DNA of 64,000 nucleotides from Gammaproteobacteria bacterium (GTDB lineage Bacteria > Pseudomonadota > Gammaproteobacteria > Pseudomonadales > Ketobacteraceae). Shown here piece by piece: positions 1-9,211 of this stretch. The notes beneath the pieces were generated by a model, which worked only from the letters and a program-made list of their open reading frames with translations, ran no database searches and had not been told where the DNA came from. The stretch is from NCBI GenBank assembly GCA_013178375.1, contig JABLXQ010000003.1, forward strand, positions 1 through 64,000, read 5' to 3'. The position numbers and the translations under genes were made by a program. Position 1 is the stretch's first letter. The number at the start of each line of letters is the position of its first letter.

Positions 1-125
1 ACGGCCTGGCAGCCGGGGCAACACATGGCGCGGGGTGTGCCTGCGATGGTCACCTGCAGTTTGCAGTCGGCGGGAACCGGCAGGCCGCAGTGGAAACAGG
101 CAAGGCCGGTCGGCTGGGCGTTCAT
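1..125 (-). CDS. ccoI: CcoI copper-transporting P-type ATPase, N-terminal fragment
   Basis: This is the first 41 or so residues of a gene that runs off the left edge. The start is the ATG at 125. The visible part carries CFHCGLPVP at about residue 10 and AMCCPGCQAV near residue 33. That paired Cys pattern is typical of the extended N-terminus of CcoI/FixI, the P1B ATPase that supplies copper to the cbb3 oxidase. It lies directly behind ccoG and ccoH in the usual ccoGHIS order, which supports the call. The ATPase domains lie outside the window, so identity rests on the N-terminus and the context. Confidence 0.85.
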   Translation of the reverse strand, partial: MNAQPTGLACFHCGLPVPADCKLQVTIAGTPRAMCCPGCQA

Positions 126-169
126 GGCAGCGAGGCTATCATGGCGGTAAGGTGTTCATGGGAGCCGGC

Positions 170-667
170 TCAGTTCGCCAGCTCGACATAGTGCAGGGTG
201 TTGCCGAAGTTCAGCTGGCTTTCGATTTCCCACTGCCCGGGTGCCGAGCGCAGCTTCACGTAATAGAAACCGGCCGGCGTGTGGTCGAGTTTGGCGAAGT
301 AGGTGTTTTGCGGCGTGCGAACCAGCTCCACCGCAATATCGCGCTGCTTCTGGGTGGGGTGGATGAGGTCCAGGGTCAGGCTGGTTTCCTGCGCCGCGTC
401 GATATTTTCCACCCGCAGGGAAATGATGTTTTCATCGTTGGCAAAACTGAAGAAACCCTTGATGCCGGCGGTTTTCGCCTTCTTCTGCTGGTCCAGGCGT
501 TCGTTGATCGCCATGCCTTCCTTGTACCAGTCGTCGCGCACCAGACCGCCCTGATCCTGCAGTGCCAAGGTGATCATGATGGTGCCCATTACGACTGAAC
601 TGCCGGGAACGGCGATCAGGAACCAGGGCCAGAATTGTTTGTACCAGGGTTTGCTTGGCGTCGTCAT
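170..667 (-). CDS. ccoH: CcoH/FixH cbb3 oxidase assembly protein
   Basis: A 165-residue protein with one membrane segment near the N-terminus (about residues 12-34, starting WPWFLIAVPG) and a soluble periplasmic domain. It has the FixH signature DDWYKEGMAIN at about 45-55. FixH/CcoH is a single-span assembly factor needed for stable cbb3 oxidase. It lies between ccoG and ccoI on the same strand with about 40 bp on each side, consistent with a ccoGHI operon. Confidence 0.9.
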   Translation of the reverse strand: MTTPSKPWYKQFWPWFLIAVPGSSVVMGTIMITLALQDQGGLVRDDWYKEGMAINERLDQQKKAKTAGIKGFFSFANDENIISLRVENIDAAQETSLTLDLIHPTQKQRDIAVELVRTPQNTYFAKLDHTPAGFYYVKLRSAPGQWEIESQLNFGNTLHYVELAN

Positions 668-707
668 GCTCGTGCTCGCAAGTGAATCGGGTTCATTCCG
701 GCAACGG

Positions 708-2117
708 TCAGTTGGGACCGAGGAACCGGCTTTCTTCCGTCACTTCCTGCGCCGGATCGGATTTCGCCACGATAGTGAAATACACCGTGGTGTTGCGTTG
801 CTTCAGTTTGTCCGGCGCGATTTCCAGCGTTACCGGCAGGTTCACCAGCTCGCCGGGCAAGGCGCGGATCGACTCGGGAATATGGGGAATCGCACCGTCC
901 AGACCGGACGCGGTCACGGTGTATTCCTGATGTTCCTGCGTCTTGTTCATGATCTTCAGCGTGTAGGTGTTTTCGATGTTGCCGTCGAACGTTTCGCGGT
1001 ACAGCGCGCTGCGGTCGCGGATGATGTCCACCTGCAACGGCACGCGGGACAACAATACGTACAGGAACAGCACGCACATCACCGTCAGCATCACGCCGTA
1101 ACCGATCAGGCGCGGCCGCAGAATGTTGTATGGCTTGCCTTCGATGACGCTTTCAGTGGAATAACGGATCAGGCCGCGTGGGTAGTTCATCTGGTCCATG
1201 ATGTGATCGCAGGCGTCGATACAGGCGGCGCAGCCGATGCATTCATACTGCAGGCCATTGCGGATATCGATACCGGTGGGACACACCTGCACGCACATCT
1301 GGCAGTTGATGCAGGAACCCAGACCCTCGGCCTGGAAATCGGCATCCTTCTTGCGCGATCCACGGGGCTCGCCACGATTCTTGTCGTAGGTCACCACCAG
1401 GGTGTCGCGGTCGAACATCACGCTCTGGAAGCGGGCGTAGGGGCACATGTACAGACACACCTGTTCCCGCAGCCAGCCGGCGTTGGTGTAGGTGGCGATG
1501 GTGAAGAAGAACAGCCAGAACCAGGCCCAGGCCGAGGCGTTGAAATGGTAAATGTCGGACCAGAGTTCGCGTACCGGGGCGAAGTAACCGACAAACGTGA
1601 AAGCGGTCCAGAACGACAGCGCCAGCCACAGGAAATGCTTGCTGAATTTCTTGAGGCCTTTTGTTGCAGACCAGGGTTGTGCGTCCAGCTTGATGCGCTG
1701 GCTGCGGTCGCCTTCGGTAATGAATTCGATCCACATGAAAAATGTTGTCCACACCGTTTGCGGACAGGTGTACCCGCACCAGACCCGACCGGCCAGCACG
1801 GTGAAAAAGAACAGTGCAAATGCCGCGATGATCAGCAGCCAGGACAGGTAGAGAAAATCCTGCGGCCAGAAGGTGAACCACAGAATGTAGAATTTGCGTT
1901 CGGGCAGGTCGAACAGGATGCCCTGGCGTCCGTCCCAGGTGAACCAGGGCAGAATGAAGTAGGCGCCAAGCGTGACCCAGATGGTCGCGATGCGCAGGGT
2001 CTGGAAAAAACCGGAAATGTGGCGTTGGTAAATGTGCTCGCGTTTCTTGTAGAGATCGCCACTGTTACGGTCGCCGGGATTGATTTCCTTGACCGCGATC
2101 TTGCCGGAATTTGCCAT
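708..2117 (-). CDS. ccoG: CcoG/RdxA polyferredoxin, cbb3 oxidase accessory protein
   Basis: A 469-residue membrane protein. Several membrane spans fill the first 220 residues and include the redox motif CGYTCPQ. Two 4Fe-4S clusters follow, with the cysteine runs CINCQMCVQVCPTG and CIGCAACIDAC at about residues 270-310. One more span and an Ig-like FixG C-terminal domain end the protein. CcoG is known as a cupric reductase that prepares copper for CcoN assembly. It is separated from ccoP by a strong terminator, so it is probably transcribed partly on its own. A longer open frame on the opposite strand is a coding shadow. Confidence 0.95.
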   Translation of the reverse strand: MANSGKIAVKEINPGDRNSGDLYKKREHIYQRHISGFFQTLRIATIWVTLGAYFILPWFTWDGRQGILFDLPERKFYILWFTFWPQDFLYLSWLLIIAAFALFFFTVLAGRVWCGYTCPQTVWTTFFMWIEFITEGDRSQRIKLDAQPWSATKGLKKFSKHFLWLALSFWTAFTFVGYFAPVRELWSDIYHFNASAWAWFWLFFFTIATYTNAGWLREQVCLYMCPYARFQSVMFDRDTLVVTYDKNRGEPRGSRKKDADFQAEGLGSCINCQMCVQVCPTGIDIRNGLQYECIGCAACIDACDHIMDQMNYPRGLIRYSTESVIEGKPYNILRPRLIGYGVMLTVMCVLFLYVLLSRVPLQVDIIRDRSALYRETFDGNIENTYTLKIMNKTQEHQEYTVTASGLDGAIPHIPESIRALPGELVNLPVTLEIAPDKLKQRNTTVYFTIVAKSDPAQEVTEESRFLGPN

Positions 2118-2169
2118 ACGTCACCTGCTTTCAGAAGGGTTGAATCAGGGTGTAAGAAACTGCTGGCGG

Positions 2170-2203
2170 AAAAAAGGCGCGCCCGGTCACCCGGGGCGCG
2201 CCC
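2170..2203 (-). terminator. Strong intrinsic terminator between ccoP and ccoG
   Basis: On the minus strand a GC-only 9-bp stem (arms 2194-2202 and 2176-2184, GGGCGCGCC/GGCGCGCCC) is followed by six T. Two extra G-C pairs are possible inside the loop. It lies just after the ccoP stop and before ccoG, so it should end the structural transcript ccoNOQP and leave the accessory genes to read-through or their own promoter. Confidence 0.85.
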
Positions 2204-2216
2204 ATTGTAGGCAATA

Positions 2217-3119
2217 TCAATTGCTCAAGCTATAAACGTAGGCGGCCAGAACGTGTATTTTCTGTTCGCCCAGCGTGTCCTTGAAGGCGGGCATCTTGCC
2301 CTGACGGCCGTTGACGATGGTCTCTGTGATCGCGACTTCGGTGCCGCCGTACAGCCAGATGTTGTCGGTCAGGTTGGCGGAGCCCAGCATCTGGTTGCCC
2401 TTGCCATCCGGGCCGTGGCAGGCCGCGCACATCATGTCGAACTTGGCCTTGCCTGCAGTGGCATCACCCGCGCCCTGACGGCCGCTCAGGCTCAGCACAT
2501 AGGCAGCCACGTCCTTGATACCCTGTTCGCCGCCCAGGGCAGCGCCCAGTGCCGGCATCATGGCGTTGCGGCCACCAGTCACGGTTTCCATGATCTTCTC
2601 GGGAGTGCCGCCGTACAGCCAGTCGGCGTCGGTCAGGTTCGGATAGCCGGTGTTGCCGCGAGCATCCGAGCCGTGGCACAGGGCGCAGTTGTTGCCGAAC
2701 AGGCGCTGGCCAATCTTCACTGCTTCCGGGTTCTTGGCCAGTTCTGCCACTGGCACGCCCGCGTATTCGGCGAAGATGCGGTCGTAGCGGTTGTTGGCTT
2801 TCTCCACCTCGGTGCCCCACTGACCGTGGGAAGTCCAGCCCAGCATGCCTTTCGCGTCGCCCCATCCGGGATACAGCGTCAGGTAGATGAACGCGAATGC
2901 AATCGTGAAATAGAACAGGTTCAGCCACCAGTGGGGCAGCGGATTGTTCAGTTCCTCGATGCCGTCGAAGGAATGGCCCATGGATTCGCCTTCGGCGATG
3001 TGGTCTTCCGGGCGCTTGCGGGTCCACCAGAGCAGCCACAGGCAGCCCACCAGATTGATCAGGACAATGGTGATGATCCAGCCATTGACCCAGCCTTGCG
3101 TAAAATCGGTACCAGTCAT
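2217..3119 (-). CDS. ccoP: cbb3 cytochrome c oxidase subunit III, di-heme CcoP
   Basis: A 300-residue membrane-anchored di-heme cytochrome c. Two membrane segments lie in the first 85 residues. Two cytochrome c domains follow, with heme-binding CALCH and CAACH motifs at about 145 and 235. CcoP passes electrons from soluble cytochromes c to CcoO and CcoN. Its ATG overlaps the ccoQ stop by 4 bp (ATGA), indicating translational coupling. Length and two-span N-terminus fit the longer CcoP type found in pseudomonads. Confidence 0.95.
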   Translation of the reverse strand: MTGTDFTQGWVNGWIITIVLINLVGCLWLLWWTRKRPEDHIAEGESMGHSFDGIEELNNPLPHWWLNLFYFTIAFAFIYLTLYPGWGDAKGMLGWTSHGQWGTEVEKANNRYDRIFAEYAGVPVAELAKNPEAVKIGQRLFGNNCALCHGSDARGNTGYPNLTDADWLYGGTPEKIMETVTGGRNAMMPALGAALGGEQGIKDVAAYVLSLSGRQGAGDATAGKAKFDMMCAACHGPDGKGNQMLGSANLTDNIWLYGGTEVAITETIVNGRQGKMPAFKDTLGEQKIHVLAAYVYSLSN

Positions 3120-3304
3120 TGTTTAGTCTCCATGCCCTTGTCGGACTTACGGGAATTCATATCGTGTGCATCGTCTGCAAAGGGCAGGTTGGCCGCCTCG
3201 TCGAAGCTTTTCTTGCTGCGGACCCCGAAGATCCACCAGCACACTCCGATAAAGGCGGCAAAAGCCAGAACCGTTGCAATGCCGCGCCATGTATTGATAT
3301 CCAT
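3116..3304 (-). CDS. ccoQ: cbb3 oxidase small subunit CcoQ
   Basis: A 62-residue single-span protein. Residues about 8-27 form a membrane helix ending in CWWIFGVRSKKSFDEAA, which is typical of CcoQ/FixQ, and a short polar tail follows. CcoQ stabilises the cbb3 complex. It lies 4 bp after ccoO and overlaps ccoP by 4 bp, exactly where ccoQ is expected. Confidence 0.92.
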   Translation of the reverse strand: MDINTWRGIATVLAFAAFIGVCWWIFGVRSKKSFDEAANLPFADDAHDMNSRKSDKGMETKQ

Positions 3305-3308
3305 CGGG

Positions 3309-3923
3309 TTACCTCTTGAAACTGAGGATGGTTCCCAATCCCTGTAAGTACGCCACTACGGCATCAATCTCCCGTTTACCTTCCACCGCTGCCTTGGCAC
3401 CGGCGATATCCGCGTCGGTGTAAGGCACGCCCACTGCACGCAGCGCTTCCATTTTCGCGCCGGTGTCATCGCCGCTCAGGGTGTTGTCAAACAGCCAGGG
3501 GAACGAGGGCATATTGGATTCCGGCACCACATCACGCGGGTTGTACAGGTGATCCTCGTGCCACTTGTCGCTGTAGCGGCCGCCCACGCGGGCCAGGTCA
3601 GGACCGGTACGCTTGGAGCCCCACAGGAACGGATGTTCCCATACGTGCTCGCCCGCAACGGAGTAGTGGCCATAACGCTCGGTTTCGGCGCGGAACGGGC
3701 GGATCATCTGGGAATGGCAGGTGTTGCAGCCTTCCCGGATATAGATGTCACGACCTTCCAGCTGCAGTGCGTTCCAGGGCTTCATCCCTTCCAGTGGCTC
3801 ACTGGTCTGCTTCTGGAAGAACAGGGGCACGATTTCCACCAGGCCGCCGAAGCTCACCGCCACCAGCGTCAGGATGATCATCAGACCAACGTTCTTTTCG
3901 ACTATCTCATGCGTCTTTGCCAT
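3309..3923 (-). CDS. ccoO: cbb3 oxidase subunit II, mono-heme CcoO
   Basis: A 204-residue membrane-anchored cytochrome c. An N-terminal helix lies at about 11-32, and the heme site [12 protein letters not shown] at about 67-78 is the FixO signature. CcoO relays electrons from CcoP to the CcoN active site. It lies 12 bp downstream of ccoN in the conserved ccoNOQP order. Confidence 0.95.
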   Translation of the reverse strand: MAKTHEIVEKNVGLMIILTLVAVSFGGLVEIVPLFFQKQTSEPLEGMKPWNALQLEGRDIYIREGCNTCHSQMIRPFRAETERYGHYSVAGEHVWEHPFLWGSKRTGPDLARVGGRYSDKWHEDHLYNPRDVVPESNMPSFPWLFDNTLSGDDTGAKMEALRAVGVPYTDADIAGAKAAVEGKREIDAVVAYLQGLGTILSFKR

Positions 3924-3935
3924 GGTCAGAACTCC

Positions 3936-5369
<1,434 letters not shown>

Positions 5370-5468
5370 TGAGCGTCATTCCTGTGTTGAGTGAGTTAAC
5401 ACACTTGCCGAGACTTCTGTTTCTCCCACAAAAAACAGATCGTCATCCCGGGCGGGATAACAGCGCGC

Positions 5469-5509
5469 ATTATAGAAGTTGGCTTCTTCATCGTGTTGAC
5501 ACAAATCAA
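5469..5509 (-). promoter_or_regulatory. Anr/Fnr-activated promoter of ccoNOQP
   Basis: Read on the minus strand, 5509-5496 is TTGATTTGTGTCAA, 9 of 10 defined bases of the Fnr/Anr consensus TTGAT-N4-ATCAA. A perfect -10 box TATAAT lies at 5474-5469. With a start near 5461 the Fnr box is centred at about -41.5, the class II activator position. No good -35 is needed in this geometry. The start codon of ccoN lies about 90 bp downstream. Confidence 0.85.
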
Positions 5510-5564
5510 CCAGAGTACCCCGGTCTGGGTAGTCTGATGATGCCAGGAGGCGACGGTTTGGGGG

Positions 5565-5613
5565 TGCACACAAAAAGTGCGTGTGCTGGATTCCGAGGCT
5601 CCAAAGAAGTGCA
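5565..5613 (+). promoter_or_regulatory. Two tandem NtrC-like enhancer sites upstream of glnK
   Basis: Site 1 (5565-5581) reads TGCACA-N5-AGTGCG, 10 of 12 defined bases of TGCACC-N5-GGTGCA. Site 2 (5597-5613) reads GGCTCC-N5-AGTGCA, 9 of 12. The centres are 32 bp apart, about three helical turns, as expected for cooperative binding of NtrC dimers. They lie 60-110 bp upstream of the sigma-54 promoter. Confidence 0.6.
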
Positions 5614-5675
5614 ACTATGCTGCGCTTTTCAGGCCTTTAAATTCTAAGATATTGAAAATATTAGAATTAAAAGGC

Positions 5676-5691
5676 TGGCCCGGATTCTGCA
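5676..5691 (+). promoter_or_regulatory. Sigma-54 promoter of glnK-amtB
   Basis: TGGCCCGGATTCTGCA has the invariant GG and GC with exactly 10 bases between them and differs from TGGCACG-N4-TTGCA at two fixed positions. Transcription would start near 5702. glnK-amtB is a classic NtrC/sigma-54 target under nitrogen limitation, so sequence and context agree. Confidence 0.8.
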
Positions 5692-5699
5692 TGCTCTCG

Positions 5700-5719
5700 T
5701 TTGGTGCGGGAGCACCAAA
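5700..5719 (+). other. Perfect hairpin at the predicted 5' end of glnK mRNA
   Basis: An 8-bp perfect stem TTTGGTGC/GCACCAAA closes a GGGA loop. It starts at or next to the predicted sigma-54 start site (about 5702), so the transcript would begin in the stem. It may protect the 5' end. The half-sites GGTGC and GCACC also resemble NtrC half-sites in outward order, so a role in protein binding is possible. Confidence 0.5.
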
Positions 5720-5766
5720 TTGGTTCAAAAATAAAACCCGAACAACAAAATCAAGGGCGCGCAATT

Positions 5767-6105
5767 ATGAGAATGATCACGGCAATCATCAAGCCTTTTA
5801 AGCTTGATGATGTCAGGGAAGCCTTGACCGACGTGGGGATAAACGGCATGACGGTTGAGGAAGTGAAAGGGTTCGGTCGCCAGAAAGGCCATACGGAGCT
5901 GTACCGGGGGGCGGAATACGTGATCGATTTCGTGCCCAAGCTGAAACTGCAGCTGGCGGTACGGACCGATCAGGTCGATGACGCCATCAGCGCGATTACC
6001 CGTGCGGCCAACACGGGAAAAATCGGAGATGGCAAGATTTTCGTGACTGATCTGGAACAGGTCATTCGCGTCCGCACCGGTGAACAGGGCACCGACGCAC
6101 TCTGA
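5767..6105 (+). CDS. glnK: Nitrogen regulatory PII protein GlnK
   Basis: The start is the ATG at 5767, giving 112 residues, the normal PII length. Upstream in-frame codons lie in the leader. The protein begins MRMITAIIKPFKLDDVREAL, and the T-loop reads GRQKGHTELYRGAEYVIDF with Tyr51, the uridylylation site of GlnD. The C-terminal PII signature GKIGDGKIFV is present. GlnK senses 2-oxoglutarate, ATP/ADP and nitrogen status and blocks AmtB. It lies 52 bp upstream of amtB behind a sigma-54 promoter, which favours GlnK over GlnB. Confidence 0.95.
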   Translation: MRMITAIIKPFKLDDVREALTDVGINGMTVEEVKGFGRQKGHTELYRGAEYVIDFVPKLKLQLAVRTDQVDDAISAITRAANTGKIGDGKIFVTDLEQVIRVRTGEQGTDAL

Positions 6106-6157
6106 TTTTCGTAATTTGATTACTAACTAGTACACAAAATCCTTCAAGGGGATCTCC

Positions 6158-7483
6158 ATGCTGAGCAAAACCATACGACGTCTGTCGCAGGGCGTTCTGT
6201 TGTCCTGCGTTCCCGTTATTTCCCACGCGGAAGAACTCAACGGTGCCGCCATCAATCCTGCAAACACAGCCTGGATGCTGACAGCCACCGCCCTGGTACT
6301 GTTCATGACCATTCCCGGCCTGTCGCTGTTTTACGCGGGGTTGGTGCGGTCGAAAAACGTGTTGTCGGTGCTGATGCAGTGCTTTGCGCTGACCTGTGCC
6401 ATGTCCATTCTCTGGTTTGTGGTGGGTTACACCATGGCGTTCGGTTCGGCGCCGGAGCAGAGCGATTTCCTGGGGGATTTTGGCAATGTGTTGTTTGCGG
6501 CGGTGAAGGTGGATAGCGTGACCCTGGGTATTCCCACTGCGCTGTTCGCCATTTTCCAGATGACCTTCGCCATCATCACGCCCGCCCTGATCGTGGGCGC
6601 GTTTGCCGAGCGGATGCGATTTTCCGCCATGCTGATGTTCTCGGTCCTGTGGTTGCTGCTGGTGTATGCGCCCGTTTGCCATTGGGTGTGGGGCGGTGGC
6701 TGGCTGCAGGACATGGGGTTGCTGGATTTCGCCGGTGGCACCGTGGTGCACATCACCGCCGGCGTGGCCGCGCTGGTGGCGGCACTGGTGCTGGGGCCGC
6801 GCAAGGGATTCCCGGTACAGTCCATGGCGCCGCACAACCTCACCATGACGGTGACCGGCGCCGGCATGCTGTGGGTGGGCTGGTTTGGTTTCAATGCCGG
6901 CAGTGCGGTGGCGGCCAATGGCAATGCGGCGATGGCGATGCTGGTGACTCATCTGTCGGCGGCGGCGGGGTCGATGGCCTGGATGGCCTGTGAATGGATC
7001 CGGCATGGCAAGCCGTCGGTGCTGGGTATTGTCACCGGCATGGTGGCGGGCCTGGGCACCATAACCCCGGCGTCAGGCTCCGTTGGGCCGGCGGCGGCGC
7101 TGGTGATCGGCCTGTCAGCGGGCACTATCTGCTTCTTCATGACCATGATGATCAAGAAAAGGCTGCATATCGACGATTCGCTGGATGTGTTCCCGGTGCA
7201 CGGGGTGGGTGGCATTCTGGGCACCCTGCTGGTGGGTATTTTCTGCTCGCCGGATCTGGGCCTGTTCAGCGGTCTGGGTTTCGGCGCCGGCAACCAGAGC
7301 ATTGGCGACCAGCTGGGCGTGCAGGCCATCGGGGTGGTCTCCACCTTCATCTATACGGCTGTGGTCACCTGGGTCCTGCTGAAGCTGGTGGGTCTGCTGG
7401 TGGACCTGAGGGTAACTGGCGAGGAGGAAACCGAAGGCCTGGATATCGTGCAGCACGACGAACGCGGCTACGACATTCGCTGA
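6158..7483 (+). CDS. amtB: Ammonium transporter AmtB
   Basis: A 441-residue protein with an N-terminal signal-like segment and about eleven membrane helices. Family motifs include FYAGLVRSKNVLSVLMQC near 55, CHWVWGGGWL near 170 (first pore histidine), DFAGGTVVHITAG near 188 and FPVHGVGGILGTL near 345 (second pore histidine). A ribosome-binding site AAGGGG lies 7 bp before the ATG. AmtB carries ammonium across the inner membrane and is gated by GlnK, encoded just upstream and very likely on the same transcript. Confidence 0.96.
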   Translation: MLSKTIRRLSQGVLLSCVPVISHAEELNGAAINPANTAWMLTATALVLFMTIPGLSLFYAGLVRSKNVLSVLMQCFALTCAMSILWFVVGYTMAFGSAPEQSDFLGDFGNVLFAAVKVDSVTLGIPTALFAIFQMTFAIITPALIVGAFAERMRFSAMLMFSVLWLLLVYAPVCHWVWGGGWLQDMGLLDFAGGTVVHITAGVAALVAALVLGPRKGFPVQSMAPHNLTMTVTGAGMLWVGWFGFNAGSAVAANGNAAMAMLVTHLSAAAGSMAWMACEWIRHGKPSVLGIVTGMVAGLGTITPASGSVGPAAALVIGLSAGTICFFMTMMIKKRLHIDDSLDVFPVHGVGGILGTLLVGIFCSPDLGLFSGLGFGAGNQSIGDQLGVQAIGVVSTFIYTAVVTWVLLKLVGLLVDLRVTGEEETEGLDIVQHDERGYDIR

Positions 7484-7493
7484 TGGCGGGTTT

Positions 7494-7518
7494 TGCGGCA
7501 TCACCGTGTGATGCCGCA
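7494..7518 (+). terminator. Perfect 11-bp hairpin after amtB
   Basis: TGCGGCATCAC and GTGATGCCGCA form an 11-bp stem with a CGT loop, 11 bp after the amtB stop. The run after it (TTCCCTC) is only weakly T-rich, so it is a likely but not textbook terminator. Confidence 0.55.
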
Positions 7519-7719
7519 TTCCCTCAGGTTGAAAGCCTTAGGTTGACCAAAAAAGCCCGTTCCTTGGTTAAATTGGCTATTGAACAACGCTGGGGGATTT
7601 AATACTTTACCGGCAAGCGTCTCGAACAGTCGTTTGATTGGCAAGGCGTCCTATCGACTCCGATGCCGGAGTGACCACTCAGAAAATAGAGTGACTATAA
7701 AAATTACGAGGAGATGAAG

Positions 7720-8112
7720 ATGAGCTTGAAATTCCTGTCTGAAGAATGGTTTGCCAAAGTGGAAGAACTGAAAGCGGCTGCTGGTGCTGTTGAAGTTCCC
7801 CCTGCCATGACTGATCTGGTGATCAACATCACCGTCAGCGGCACCGAGTGGGGCAACCGCGACATGAGCCTGAAGGCCGGTTCCATCGAGAAAGGTCATC
7901 ACGCTGGCGCACCTACCAAAATGACTCTGCCCGCCGATCTGGCCCGTCGTCTGTTCATCGAGAACGACCAGTCTGCCGGTATGCAGGGTTTCATGAGCGG
8001 CCAGATCAAGATCGAAGGCGACATGAGCAAGCTGATGGCCATGCAGACCGTGCAGCCTTCCGCTTCCCAGAAAGCCCTGCAGAAGCAGATCCTGGAAGCC
8101 ACTGCAAAGTGA
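7720..8112 (+). CDS. SCP2 sterol-binding-domain lipid carrier protein
   Basis: A 130-residue soluble protein of a single SCP2 fold. It begins MSLKFLSEEWFAKVEELK and contains MQGFMSGQIKIEGDMSKLM near the C-terminus, the typical SCP2 end. Such proteins bind fatty acyl chains or sterol-like lipids in a tunnel. Two ATGs are possible. The GAGGAG at 7708-7713 touches the first (7714) and leaves 6 bp before the second (7720), so 7720 is preferred. It is monocistronic, ending in a clear terminator, and sits near the MaoC and acyl-CoA synthetase genes, which suggests lipid metabolism. Confidence 0.85.
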   Translation: MSLKFLSEEWFAKVEELKAAAGAVEVPPAMTDLVINITVSGTEWGNRDMSLKAGSIEKGHHAGAPTKMTLPADLARRLFIENDQSAGMQGFMSGQIKIEGDMSKLMAMQTVQPSASQKALQKQILEATAK

Positions 8113-8136
8113 TTTCAGCTTTCCGCTGATGCCGAG

Positions 8137-8161
8137 AAGCCCGCCTTGTGCGGGTTTTTTT
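8137..8161 (+). terminator. Intrinsic terminator of the SCP2 gene
   Basis: Stem CCCGC/GCGGG with loop CTTGT, extended by A-T and G-T pairs, is followed by seven T (8155-8161). It lies 25 bp after the stop codon. Confidence 0.9.
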
Positions 8162-8351
8162 GTGCCTGCGTTTTTACCCGCTGGTGCAAATTGTCAACGA
8201 AATTGAATTCATCGGTCATTGGCGTGATGGGTGCGGGGGTGGTTAATTGACGGGCAAGTGCGGTTGATAGATAAATCAGAAGACAGACGTGCCTTACGTT
8301 CATACCGCTACTCACTTTTATCCCGCAACATAATGACAAGAGGGAACCACC

Positions 8352-9200
8352 ATGGCAGAACCGATTTCCAGTGCCCTGATCGGATTGACGTCCGAACCCG
8401 CCACGTTTTCCTGGTCCGAGAAGGACGTGCAGCTGTACGCGCTTGCCGTCGGCTGCAAGCCTGAGACTGAACTGGATTTCATCTACGAAGCCCGTGGACC
8501 CAAGGTGTTGCCGACCTTCAGCGTGATTCCCGGCCTGACGATCATGGGCAGTGTGGTGGGACAGGTGCAGTTCAATCTGGCAATGCTGCTGCACGGCGAG
8601 CAGAAAATCACGCTGCACCGGCCGATTCCTGCCAGCGGTACCGCTACTGGCGTAGGCAAAATCGTGGAAGTGTGGGACAAGGGCAAGGCCGCCGTGATCG
8701 GTGTGCAGTGCGAGGTGAGCGACGCGCAAGGCCCATTGTTTACTACGCACGCCACGTTGTTCATTCGCGGCGCCGGCGGTTTTGGCGGCGAGCGCGGACC
8801 GGCGTCGGAAGCCACTGCGATCGCAATACCGGACCGTGCGGCAGACCATGTGGTGGAAGACGTGACGCGGCCCGAGCAGGCTGCATTGTATCGTCTTACC
8901 GGTGACCGCAATCCGATTCACATCGATCCGATGTTTGCCAAATTCGGCGGTTTCGAGCGGCCGTTCCTGCACGGTCTGTGCACCTATGGTTTTGCCGGCC
9001 GCGCAGCGCTGAAAGCACTGTGCGGCGGCGATCCGGCGCGCTTCATTTCCATGAGCGGCCGTTTTTCCGATCAGGTGTACATGGGCGATTCGATCATCAC
9101 GCGCATCTGGGAAGAGGGCAACGGTGTTGCCGTCATGCAGGTGGAAACCCAGAAAGGCAATGTGGTGCTGAATCAGTGCCGGGTGGAATACCGGGCCTGA
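8352..9200 (+). CDS. MaoC-family enoyl-CoA hydratase (hydratase 2 type)
   Basis: A 282-residue double hot-dog protein. The second half carries the hydratase-2 motif YRLTGDRNPIHIDPMFA at about 182-198, with the catalytic Asp and His, followed by FERPFLHGLCTYG. The first half is a degenerate hot-dog domain, as in the hydratase part of peroxisomal MFE-2. The expected reaction is R-specific hydration of trans-2-enoyl-CoA in fatty-acid or steroid side-chain oxidation. It is convergent with an acyl-CoA synthetase gene. A modest ribosome-binding site (GAGGGA) precedes the ATG. Confidence 0.85.
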   Translation: MAEPISSALIGLTSEPATFSWSEKDVQLYALAVGCKPETELDFIYEARGPKVLPTFSVIPGLTIMGSVVGQVQFNLAMLLHGEQKITLHRPIPASGTATGVGKIVEVWDKGKAAVIGVQCEVSDAQGPLFTTHATLFIRGAGGFGGERGPASEATAIAIPDRAADHVVEDVTRPEQAALYRLTGDRNPIHIDPMFAKFGGFERPFLHGLCTYGFAGRAALKALCGGDPARFISMSGRFSDQVYMGDSIITRIWEEGNGVAVMQVETQKGNVVLNQCRVEYRA

Positions 9201-9211
9201 GCAGTGCTCAG
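9197..9211. other. Hairpin between convergent MaoC and acyl-CoA synthetase genes
   Basis: CTGAGCA-G-TGCTCAG is a perfect 7-bp inverted repeat that can extend outward (CCGGG/CCCGG) with mismatches. It overlaps the two stop codons of convergent genes. No T-run follows on either strand, so a terminator role is uncertain. Confidence 0.35.

Larger units (their letters stand above)
5370..5766. other. Divergent control region between ccoN and glnK
   Basis: This 397-bp non-coding stretch separates the minus-strand cbb3 operon from the plus-strand glnK-amtB operon. The left half carries an Anr/Fnr-type promoter for ccoN. The middle has two NtrC-like dyads. The right half has a sigma-54 promoter and a 5' hairpin for glnK. 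The part between the dyads and the sigma-54 site is AT-rich (about 5635-5672), as is common for a bent region between an enhancer and a sigma-54 promoter. Short open frames here have no recognisable product. Confidence 0.7.

Noticed and set aside
570-2210. A 546-residue open frame on the plus strand opposite ccoG
   Set aside because: It is longer than many real genes but mirrors ccoG, has no recognisable motif, and high GC keeps opposite-strand frames open.
8264-8278. Second Anr/Fnr box upstream of the MaoC gene
   Set aside because: Half-sites TTGAT and AATCA are separated by five bases instead of four, and the second half-site is off.
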